Of a stretch of DNA of 64,000 nt, positions 26,354 to 33,998 are shown one piece after another (position 1 is the first letter of the stretch; every line of letters starts with the position of its first letter). This DNA comes from JBEBXQ01 sp040391535 (GTDB lineage Bacteria > Bacteroidota > Bacteroidia > Cytophagales > Spirosomataceae). Below the pieces are notes generated by a model, which saw only the letters and a program-made list of their open reading frames with translations, had not been told where the DNA came from and made no database searches. The stretch is from the NCBI GenBank assembly GCA_040391535.1, contig JBEBXQ010000003.1:28843-92842 (forward strand), in the 5' to 3' direction. The translations under genes were made by a program, and so were the position numbers.

Positions 26354-26394
26354 ACTTTTTACCCATCTATTTTAAAGTTTTGAATATTCATCTT

Positions 26395-27885
26395 TTATAT
26401 TTTCATGCTTCCTGTAGTTCTGAGCCGGGTGTGCCAGCTAAAGGCCTCTTCCAATAAATGAGGCGTATGACCACCACGGTGAACAGCTCTTTCAAAGTAA
26501 GACGATAAAGCGTCCTGATAATCAGGATGTGCGCAGTGTTGAATGACTACTTTTGCTCTTTGGTGCGGGGTAAGTCCGCGCAGGTCAGCCAGTCCGCGCT
26601 CAGTTACAATAATATCTACATCATGCTCTGTATGGTCCGTATGAGAAACCATCGGAAGAATCCTGGAAACGGTATCGGATTTAGTAGTTGACTGCGTAAC
26701 AAAAATGCTCAGATAAGCATTCCGGGCGAAATCTCCTGACCCGCCGATACCATTCATGATATGAGTGCCTCCGATATGTGTGGAATTCACGTTCCCATAG
26801 ATATCACATTCAATCGCGGTGTTGATGGCTATAACTCCCAAACGCCTGATTACTTCCGCAGAGTTGCTGATGTTTTGTGGCCGCAGGACGAGTTTCTTTT
26901 TGTAATCTTCAATATTATTCAATATCCGGTCATAATAACCTTTTGAAACGGTGATGGATGAAGCAGATGCAAAGTTCATTCTTCCCGAATCAAGCAAATC
27001 AAATGTACTGTCCTGCAACACTTCTGAATACATGGTGATATCGTGAAAGTTGCTGTCGACAAAACCATGTAAAACAGCATTGGCTACTTTTCCGATCCCG
27101 GCCTGCAAAGGCAACAGCCGCTCACTCAGCCGTCCTTTTTTTACCTCATAATCAAAAAAATCAATAATATGACCAGCAATGGCTGTTGTATGGATGTCAG
27201 GTGATGCCACATCGGCAGGACTGTCAGGAACATCCGTAAAAACAATACCCGCGATCTTTTCAGGGTCAACATGTATGGCACTGTGACCAATTCTTGTATC
27301 CGATGAAGTAATGGGAATAATGGGTCGGTTTGGAGCCCATCCGGTCAGGAAAATATCATGAATACCGGTTAAAGTCTCCGGCATTGAAGTATTGATTTCT
27401 ACAATTATTTTTTTTGCCAGAAATAAAAAAGTAGGCGAGTTTCCAACGGATGTAGTAGGAATAATACTACCATCTTCATTAATCTGCGTGGCCTCTATAA
27501 TGGCAATGTCAATCTTAGGGAAATGGTCGTTTTTTATCAGTTCGGCAGTTTCACCCAGATGCTGATCTATAAATGAGATTTCGTTATTATTAATCGCTTT
27601 TCTGAGAACCGGATCAACCTGAAAGGGTAACCTGAGTGCCAGCGCGTGACTTTCAGCCAGTGCACCATCAGTACCGTGTCCCAGTGAAGCTCCTGACAAA
27701 AGTGAAATTTTAAGGGGATTCTCTTTCGCATAGCGGGCCAGCTCAGGAAGTACGGCCTTGCTGTCACCGGCTTTGGTAAAACCGCTGGTAGCAACCGTCA
27801 TCTTGTCTTTAATAAAAGTAACAGCTTCCTGTGCGGTAATAATCTTTCCTTTTAATAAAGGATGCTTTACCCTGTTCATTGACAT
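26395..27885 (-). CDS. acetyl-CoA hydrolase/CoA-transferase family protein
   Basis: Two-domain CoA-transferase of the Cat1/succinyl-CoA:acetate family (about 496 residues from ATG 27885; ATGs at 27879 and 27930 are alternatives). The N-terminal domain starts KHPLLKGKIITAQEAV, with the CoA-site TVATSGFTKAGDSKAV. The C-terminal domain has the glycine-rich GIGGSGDFARNAYLSIFVT and ends with IIVTERGLADLRGL. It moves CoA between acetate and another acid such as succinate, or hydrolyses acetyl-CoA. It is divergent from an AraC-type regulator across about 110 bp, which suggests carbon-source control by that regulator. Confidence 0.9.
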   Translation of the reverse strand: MSMNRVKHPLLKGKIITAQEAVTFIKDKMTVATSGFTKAGDSKAVLPELARYAKENPLKISLLSGASLGHGTDGALAESHALALRLPFQVDPVLRKAINNNEISFIDQHLGETAELIKNDHFPKIDIAIIEATQINEDGSIIPTTSVGNSPTFLFLAKKIIVEINTSMPETLTGIHDIFLTGWAPNRPIIPITSSDTRIGHSAIHVDPEKIAGIVFTDVPDSPADVASPDIHTTAIAGHIIDFFDYEVKKGRLSERLLPLQAGIGKVANAVLHGFVDSNFHDITMYSEVLQDSTFDLLDSGRMNFASASSITVSKGYYDRILNNIEDYKKKLVLRPQNISNSAEVIRRLGVIAINTAIECDIYGNVNSTHIGGTHIMNGIGGSGDFARNAYLSIFVTQSTTKSDTVSRILPMVSHTDHTEHDVDIIVTERGLADLRGLTPHQRAKVVIQHCAHPDYQDALSSYFERAVHRGGHTPHLLEEAFSWHTRLRTTGSMKI

Positions 27886-27893
27886 AGTACACT

Positions 27894-27910
27894 TGTTAAC
27901 CTGCTTAACA
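27894..27910. promoter_or_regulatory. dyad between CoA-transferase and AraC genes
   Basis: TGTTAA (27894-27899), five bases, TTAACA (27905-27910) form a perfect inverted repeat in the divergent intergenic region, 10-25 bases before the CoA-transferase start. It could be a regulator site, but AraC proteins often prefer direct repeats, so the link is tentative. Confidence 0.35.
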
Positions 27911-27992
27911 GAATAGATGAGAGTTCGCAAATTTCGTGCTTTTTTCTGAGGCTGAAATATTTTTTTTGGACAAAAAAATATTAATTTCGGTC

Positions 27993-28799
27993 ATGAGTAT
28001 AACTGAAGATCGTTTGTATCTGACAGAAGTAGATAAATACCCCGAAAGTATTTACTGTCTGCATGACATTCTGGGGGAGAAATCAGTTCCGAGGCATGAA
28101 CATGCAAAAGGACAGTTTATCTATGTAGAAGGCAGAGGGGTGTATGTCTATACTGATGAGAAATCATATTTTTTGCCTTCCAGGCATTTTATGTGGATTC
28201 CCCCGCATACGATGCATTGGCTGGATGTATATAATACCAATGTACTGGTAAGGAATCTTTATATTCCGGTGTCGGAATCAGACCCTGATTTTTTCCGGAA
28301 GTGCGGTGTATATCCCGTCAATGATCTGTTACTTCACATGATTACCTATACAAGCAACTGGTCGGGGCAGATCCTGTCCGGTAATTTACCGGCATATCAT
28401 TTTGTTATGGGATTTAAATATATTCTGACTACCAATGAAAACCTGGCATTAAAGTTAGCAATCCCTACTGCGTCGGATGAACGTCTTAAAGCTATTCTGA
28501 TTTATATGGAAGAAAATTTACAGAAAAGCGACAACTTTATTGACGTAGCCCGTCGTTTTCATTTTAGTGAACGGACTCTTTCGCGTTTGTTCAGTAAAGA
28601 CCTCGGAATTTCTTTCGGACAGTATAATACCATTCTGAGAATGATCAAAGCGATTCAGTTATTGCTGGAGGGTAATTATCCCATCAATGAAATAGCTGAA
28701 AAGGTGGGTTACTGTAGTATTCCGACTTTCAGTAATTCTTTTACCAAAATGACCGGGATGCGTCCTACTGAATTTGTCAAATTGAAAAGTGTATTGTGA
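27993..28799 (+). CDS. AraC-family transcriptional regulator with cupin sensor
   Basis: Regulator of 268 residues from ATG 27993; an upstream frame start at 27936 runs through intergenic AT-rich DNA and is rejected. The N-terminal half is a cupin (VPRHEHAKGQFIYVEGRGVY, then WIPPHTMHWLD) that probably binds an effector. The C-terminal half (about 165-265) is the double helix-turn-helix domain: FIDVARRFHFSERTLSRLFSK and INEIAEKVGYCSIPTFSNSFTKMTGMRPTEF. It faces the CoA-transferase gene and is followed 4 bp later by an unrecognised gene, so it may control both directions. Confidence 0.9.
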   Translation: MSITEDRLYLTEVDKYPESIYCLHDILGEKSVPRHEHAKGQFIYVEGRGVYVYTDEKSYFLPSRHFMWIPPHTMHWLDVYNTNVLVRNLYIPVSESDPDFFRKCGVYPVNDLLLHMITYTSNWSGQILSGNLPAYHFVMGFKYILTTNENLALKLAIPTASDERLKAILIYMEENLQKSDNFIDVARRFHFSERTLSRLFSKDLGISFGQYNTILRMIKAIQLLLEGNYPINEIAEKVGYCSIPTFSNSFTKMTGMRPTEFVKLKSVL

Positions 28800-28803
28800 A
28801 AGT

Positions 28804-29850
28804 ATGGATACTGGAGATGTTACTATTTCAAAAAAGAAGCCCGTATTTCCGGTTAATAAGGAGCTGAAAAAGTATTTGTTTCAATACCAGCGGGAAGCGC
28901 GGCTGCCCCTGAGTTATAATGATTTACTGGAGTTCAGGGAATCTGTTCCATTGATCGATAAATACGGTAAAGATACGCTTTGGGAGTCACCGGTATATCC
29001 TCATTATCTGATTGACCGTATCCATGAAGGGTTGAAGAAAATTTATGCCATGCTGAATACTTCCGGGAATGTTAAGATTGTACAGCATAAATATATTGAC
29101 CGGATTGACTACTGCACTTTTGGCAACACAAGGCCATTCAGGATCAGGATCGTGAATCCGTTGAACGATGTATATGATTATTTTTATATCAAGAGGGCAG
29201 ATGCTTCCAGGATTTATGGCCTTGAACTGGAAGATATCATTTCGCCTAACCATGTGAGTTACCTCGTCAATGATTCTACACTAATAGAGGAACATATAGC
29301 CGGTATTCCGGGAGATTTGTTTGAACGGAATCATCTGACCAATACCGAATATAATCATACTAAAATTGCCAAAGAGTTTGTAAAATTTAACGAAAGATGC
29401 ATGATTACTCTCCTGGGGGATATGCGTTCTTATAATTTCGTGCTTCAGATTACCCCTGATTTTGATGATTTTCAGTTCAGGATAAGGCCGGTGGATTTTG
29501 ATCAGCAGTTTTTTGAAGGCAACATGAAGGTATACATGCCGCAGTTCTACAAGGAAAATTATGCTTATGTGAAACTGGCGATGGAACATCTGAATGACCG
29601 GACCGTCTGGCAATATCAGCAGGAAGAGCGTTCCATGATCGTTCATCGTGTAAGAGGAGAAAGACACAGACTGGCCGCATTAAGGCATGCAGCCAGTCTG
29701 AACCCTGTTTCTTCTCCCGAAAATACCCGTCAGCTGGCTGAAGCGTTTTACAGGTATTATGATGATCCGGATTATCTTAAATGTGCAAATATGGCCGATA
29801 TTGTGGCGCAAAACCTGAAAAGGGTTATCCGTCAGGTAAAAATCAACTGA
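28804..29850 (+). CDS. uncharacterised protein with kinase-like residue pattern
   Basis: I do not recognise this 348-residue protein. The ATG at 28804 is 4 bp after the AraC stop; a GTG at 28789 overlapping AraC is less likely. Its central part reads like a divergent protein-kinase or aminoglycoside-phosphotransferase fold: a strand with Lys130 (DYFYIKRAD), a hinge-like LIEEHIAGIPGDLF (160-173), a catalytic-loop-like LLGDMRSYNFVL with Asp206 and Asn211, and a DFG-like RIRPVDFDQQF with Asp231. A charged C-terminal helical region follows (VRGERHRLAALRHA). There is no signal peptide or membrane helix. The kinase reading is inference; a degenerate pseudokinase or an unrelated fold remain possible. 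Confidence 0.75.
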   Translation: MDTGDVTISKKKPVFPVNKELKKYLFQYQREARLPLSYNDLLEFRESVPLIDKYGKDTLWESPVYPHYLIDRIHEGLKKIYAMLNTSGNVKIVQHKYIDRIDYCTFGNTRPFRIRIVNPLNDVYDYFYIKRADASRIYGLELEDIISPNHVSYLVNDSTLIEEHIAGIPGDLFERNHLTNTEYNHTKIAKEFVKFNERCMITLLGDMRSYNFVLQITPDFDDFQFRIRPVDFDQQFFEGNMKVYMPQFYKENYAYVKLAMEHLNDRTVWQYQQEERSMIVHRVRGERHRLAALRHAASLNPVSSPENTRQLAEAFYRYYDDPDYLKCANMADIVAQNLKRVIRQVKIN

Positions 29851-29854
29851 TTTT

Positions 29855-32383
29855 TTAGCTTAAAAGCGGGTCAGACATACTTTCTTTGCCGTTTTCAAGG
29901 TGTCCGGCAAATCTTTGCCTGAAACCGCTGTTATCCGTTACCGACAAATCATACCATCCGTAACTTTTGCCGGTATGCCATGAAAGCGCAGATGTTTTCC
30001 CCGGGGCTACAGTAACCCGTTTGCTGAACCCTGATTGGTAAGATTCGTCTTTGACATCCAGCGTAACAGATTTACCGGTGGTGTTGTTAACCGTCACTAT
30101 TACCTGACCTGTAGCTTCATTTTTTTTAATTTCAGCCGATAAGGAAACAGTGGGTACAATAGTTCCTCTTTGTGCATAAAATTCCCTGTGAAAACCATTG
30201 GGGCCACTTATGAAAAGGGCAAGTTTACCTTCTTCGAAATGCTCTGCATTCCAGACATGTTTCAGTTCTTTTCCTTTCGCTACTGCAAAATCCCACGATT
30301 TTCCGTTTTCCCAGACTCCTCTTTCATTTCTGAATTTAAAAGGTGTGTAGGCTTTAAAAGGCGCTCCGGTTGCCTTATTGCCCAAAAGCTGATCTGATGC
30401 CTTAAAAATAACCTGAAACTGATCCGGTGATACTGATTGACCGTCGGCATATAATTCATACGGCAACGCGCAGGCTGGTCTTGTTCCCTTTTCCTGCTTG
30501 GGCAGGAATTCGCTGTCATGCGGTTTCGTTCTCAGTTTTTCTTTCTCTTCTGCTGAGAATAAATGATATCCTGTGGGCAGCTCTTTGAATTTTGCTTTAT
30601 GGATACTTTCCATGAACGTTTCCTTTTCCTCAAATTCGGGTAGTTTTATCTTTTCTCCGTTATAAGGTCTGAAAGCCGAAGTAAGATCTCCGCAAACGGT
30701 TCTCCTCCAGTCGGTGATATTACTTTCCTCAATTTTTTTGCCGGTTTTATGGGAAAGAAACTTTTCCATAAGCTGCAGAACCGAAGTATGGTCAAAAACT
30801 TCGGAGTTGACATATCCGCCACGGCTCCATGGAGATGCAATTAATAATGGTACCCTGAAACCCAGCCCTATCGAATTTTCCCGGGCATTTTCTTTGGCAT
30901 TTTTACTGGTTCTGGCCAGGCCCTGGTCCAACGGAACATATTCGAGAGAGGTATCAATCCCTTCGGTAGTAGTACCGTTTTCCGGGCCCTTGGGATATGG
31001 AGCGGAAAATGGCGGAATATGATCAAAATAACCATCATTCTCATCGTAGCAAACAATAAATATGGTCTTCTTCCAGACTTCCGGATTCTCGGTTAGTATA
31101 TCCATTACCTCAGAAAGGTACCAGGCACCATACCACGGCGCACCCGGATGGTCTGAAAAATTGCAGGGAGCTACTACGTAAGAAATCGCCGGCAGTTTTT
31201 CGTTTCTGACATCACTGCGGAACTGATGAAGAATATCTCCTTTTGGAAGTTCCATCTCCCGTTCCGTTCCGTTGTCATTATATTTAAACCGCGTAGTCTT
31301 ATGATAGTCAGGATCACCTGTATTGGTAATAAAAGCCTTATTGTGAAGATTCTTTTGTTTCTGACTCAGATGATCCCATTTTTCTTTTGTCCACTCTTTA
31401 CTTACCGATTCTGCCACACGAAGTCTTGCGCTGATATTGCTTAATTCCTTTTCCAGTTCCAGCTTTGCCTCACCAGCGCTCTTTTCAATTTCCTTTTTCA
31501 GTGCTTCGACTCTGGTTGGATATTCATGAAGAGCCTTCTTTACATAGGCCTGAAAACCTGTAGAAAACCGCACGTGATATTGAGAAAACCATTCAATGGG
31601 TAAATTGGTAAAATTGGCCAGCCATGCTTCTTCTTCACCTTCCCAGCCCATGGGCAGGCTGATCTCATTCTGATAAATTCCCCAGCTGATATTATTATCT
31701 TCCAGCCTTTCAGGAAAGGTGGTCCAGTTGGCTTCCTGAGAATAAGTAACGTCAGAATTCAGAACATTGGCTTTTGCGTCGATATGTTTCCTGTCACGGA
31801 TAGTTCCGGTCCAGAGGTATAGCCGGTTAGGCGTTGTACCTGTCAGTGAGGAGCAAAAAGCATAATCACATACGGTGAATGCATCAGCCATTGCGTAATA
31901 AAAAGGAATATCCGCTCTGTTGTAATACCCCATGGTCAGAGGAAGCTTCTTGTATTCCTTATTGCCTGACTGTTTTACGTCAAGCCACCGGTTATTCCTG
32001 CCTTTGTTCAATGCATCCACCTGGTCGGTCCATGAGTGAGGTAAAGCACTCATCCAGGTTGATTTTGTGTCTTTGATATTCAGCCGGAAAGGTGCATAGG
32101 TTTGCCCGTCAGCATTGGTTTGCAACCATACCGGCAGTTTGTCAGGCAAAGGCATGGCACGGGGATCATTAAATCCCCGCACGCCCCGGAGTGATCCGAA
32201 ACTATGATCGAAACTACGGTTCTCCTGCATCAGAACAACAATGTGCTCAGCATCAAGAAAGGTAGTTCCCGGATTAGGGTTAATAGCCATCGCTTTTTTG
32301 ATGGACTCAGGGATCATTCCCATCAGACCTGCACCTGTGGAGAGCAGGGTTGCTTTTTTAATAAATTCTCTTCTGGATTCCAT
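29855..32383 (-). CDS. Tat-exported phosphocholine-specific phospholipase C
   Basis: Non-haemolytic/haemolytic phospholipase C family (842 residues from ATG 32383). The longer frame from 32458 would bury the twin-arginine signal MESRREFIKKATLLSTGAG, so the later start is preferred. The phosphoesterase domain (about 45-560) shows IVVLMQENRSFDHSFGSLRGVRGF, SHSWTDQ-like HSWTDQVDALN and IFIVCYDENDGYFDHIPP, the metal-binding signatures of the family. Two C-terminal beta domains of bacterial phospholipase C follow (about 630-840). It would cleave phospholipid head groups outside the cytoplasm. Its stop faces the kinase-like gene across 4 bp, and a GntP permease lies upstream on the same strand. Confidence 0.92.
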   Translation of the reverse strand: MESRREFIKKATLLSTGAGLMGMIPESIKKAMAINPNPGTTFLDAEHIVVLMQENRSFDHSFGSLRGVRGFNDPRAMPLPDKLPVWLQTNADGQTYAPFRLNIKDTKSTWMSALPHSWTDQVDALNKGRNNRWLDVKQSGNKEYKKLPLTMGYYNRADIPFYYAMADAFTVCDYAFCSSLTGTTPNRLYLWTGTIRDRKHIDAKANVLNSDVTYSQEANWTTFPERLEDNNISWGIYQNEISLPMGWEGEEEAWLANFTNLPIEWFSQYHVRFSTGFQAYVKKALHEYPTRVEALKKEIEKSAGEAKLELEKELSNISARLRVAESVSKEWTKEKWDHLSQKQKNLHNKAFITNTGDPDYHKTTRFKYNDNGTEREMELPKGDILHQFRSDVRNEKLPAISYVVAPCNFSDHPGAPWYGAWYLSEVMDILTENPEVWKKTIFIVCYDENDGYFDHIPPFSAPYPKGPENGTTTEGIDTSLEYVPLDQGLARTSKNAKENARENSIGLGFRVPLLIASPWSRGGYVNSEVFDHTSVLQLMEKFLSHKTGKKIEESNITDWRRTVCGDLTSAFRPYNGEKIKLPEFEEKETFMESIHKAKFKELPTGYHLFSAEEKEKLRTKPHDSEFLPKQEKGTRPACALPYELYADGQSVSPDQFQVIFKASDQLLGNKATGAPFKAYTPFKFRNERGVWENGKSWDFAVAKGKELKHVWNAEHFEEGKLALFISGPNGFHREFYAQRGTIVPTVSLSAEIKKNEATGQVIVTVNNTTGKSVTLDVKDESYQSGFSKRVTVAPGKTSALSWHTGKSYGWYDLSVTDNSGFRQRFAGHLENGKESMSDPLLS

Positions 32384-32480
32384 TATATACGATAAGGAAC
32401 TGTTTTTTGAATTAATACCAGGTTTAAAAGTATCACATTGAACGCTGATCAAGATCAATTCAATGTTAACTTATCAGATA

Positions 32481-33785
32481 TTATACGACCAGACTCAGTA
32501 AAAGTACTCCCAGTAATCCTACAACGGAAACAATTGTTTCCATGACAGACCAGGTCATGATAGTATCTTTAATACTCAGGTTAAAGTATTCCTTGTAAAT
32601 CCAGAAGCCTCCATCGTTGAGGTGAGAAAACATCAGGCTTCCGGAGCCGATAGCCAGAACGATGAGTTCCGTAGAGACATCGGCAGTTTGTAAAATCGGG
32701 GCTAAAATCCCCACAGTGGTTAATCCTGCCACAGTTGCAGAGCCTACACATACACGGATTATGGCAGCCATTCCCCATGAAAGTATAATCGGAGAAATCT
32801 GTACGTCTTTGAGCATTTCGGCTATATAAGTACTTACTCCGCCTTCAGTCATCATTTGTTTAAATACACCGGCGCCGGCTACAATAAGTAAAATTACGGA
32901 AACACCTTTAAAGGCATCTTCAAAGGATTTGGTAATCTGAGGCATGGATTTTCCACGGTTCAGACCCAGTGCCCAGGTTGCAAATAATACGGCTACCAAC
33001 ATACCGATATATGGTTCTGCCAGAAGCTGTACAGCCGTATTTTCAGGGTAAAGTCCTTTAACAGAGGCCATGACTGTTAACAGAAATACGGGTAACAAAG
33101 CAGTTGCGATACTTATTCCCAGTCCGGGTAACTGTTCTTTAGGCATAGGTTTGATTTCGAACAGATCTTTTGAGGGACTGGGTTTGTATTTTTTCAGAGT
33201 CTTGCCAAAGATAGGTCCTGCAATGGCGATAGCCGGGATAGAAACAATAATTCCGTATAACAGCGTTTTCCCGATGTCAGCATTGAGCTGAAGCGCAACT
33301 GCCGAGGGCGACGGATGCGGAGGAAGGTAGCCATGTGCCACAGAAAGAGCGGATAACATCGGAATTGCTACATATAGTATGGGGAGTTTCACGGATTCGG
33401 AAATCATAAAAATGAGTGGTACCACAATGACAAAACCCGCACTGTAAAACAAAGGGATCCCGATTACAAACCCCGCCAGAGCCAGCCCCCACTGGATATG
33501 TTTGATACCGAAGAGTTTAACCAGGGCATCGGTGATCTGCTGCGCTGCCCCGCTTTCCGCAACAAGTTTGCCTAACAGGGCACCAAAACCCACAATTAAT
33601 ATAAGTTCACCCAAAGTAGAGCCAATACCTGATTGTACAGCATGGGTAATCTGTGGTACATCCAGTCCTGTGGCCAGTCCCAGTGCGATGGAAACAATCA
33701 GAAAGGAAATGAAGGTGTCGATTTTCAGCCAGGCAATCAGAAGGATTAACAGGAGCAGTGCTATCAGGGTCAATAAAAGTGGCAT
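32481..33785 (-). CDS. GntP-family gluconate:proton symporter
   Basis: Polytopic permease of 434 residues with about 12 helices. Family signatures include GLATGLDVPQITHAVQSGIGSTLG, MLSALSVAHGYLPPHPSPSA and the C-terminal SHLNDGGFWIYKEYFNLS. It should import gluconate or a related sugar acid with protons. No gluconate kinase or dehydratase gene adjoins it. It is divergent from gyrA and lies 97 bp before the phospholipase C gene on the same strand, so co-transcription is possible but not shown. Confidence 0.92.
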   Translation of the reverse strand: MPLLLTLIALLLLILLIAWLKIDTFISFLIVSIALGLATGLDVPQITHAVQSGIGSTLGELILIVGFGALLGKLVAESGAAQQITDALVKLFGIKHIQWGLALAGFVIGIPLFYSAGFVIVVPLIFMISESVKLPILYVAIPMLSALSVAHGYLPPHPSPSAVALQLNADIGKTLLYGIIVSIPAIAIAGPIFGKTLKKYKPSPSKDLFEIKPMPKEQLPGLGISIATALLPVFLLTVMASVKGLYPENTAVQLLAEPYIGMLVAVLFATWALGLNRGKSMPQITKSFEDAFKGVSVILLIVAGAGVFKQMMTEGGVSTYIAEMLKDVQISPIILSWGMAAIIRVCVGSATVAGLTTVGILAPILQTADVSTELIVLAIGSGSLMFSHLNDGGFWIYKEYFNLSIKDTIMTWSVMETIVSVVGLLGVLLLSLVV

Positions 33786-33936
33786 AGAAATTGTGGTTAG
33801 GTATTTTATTATTTAAGAAAAGATGGTTCAGGATCAAATATAATCAGTTAATGAGCAAAATAGCACTATTATTCATTCCGCCGGATTTGTTAAAGCTAGT
33901 AAAATTGATGAAATTTGCTTGTTAGTATTGAATGGG

Positions 33937-33960
33937 GTATATATACTTTTGTGTATATAC
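33937..33960 (+). promoter_or_regulatory. gyrA promoter overlapped by a GTATATAC dyad
   Basis: TACTTTTG at 33944-33951 fits the -7 consensus TAnnTTTG, with CTTG at 33918-33921 as a weak -33 element 22 bp upstream. The -7 box is flanked by GTATATATAC (33937-33946) and GTATATAC (33953-33960), each self-complementary, so the promoter sits inside a symmetrical AT-rich site about 50 bases before the ATG. Confidence 0.6.
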
Positions 33961-33998
33961 TTAATTTATTAATTGAAGTATTGATTTATTAATTATTT

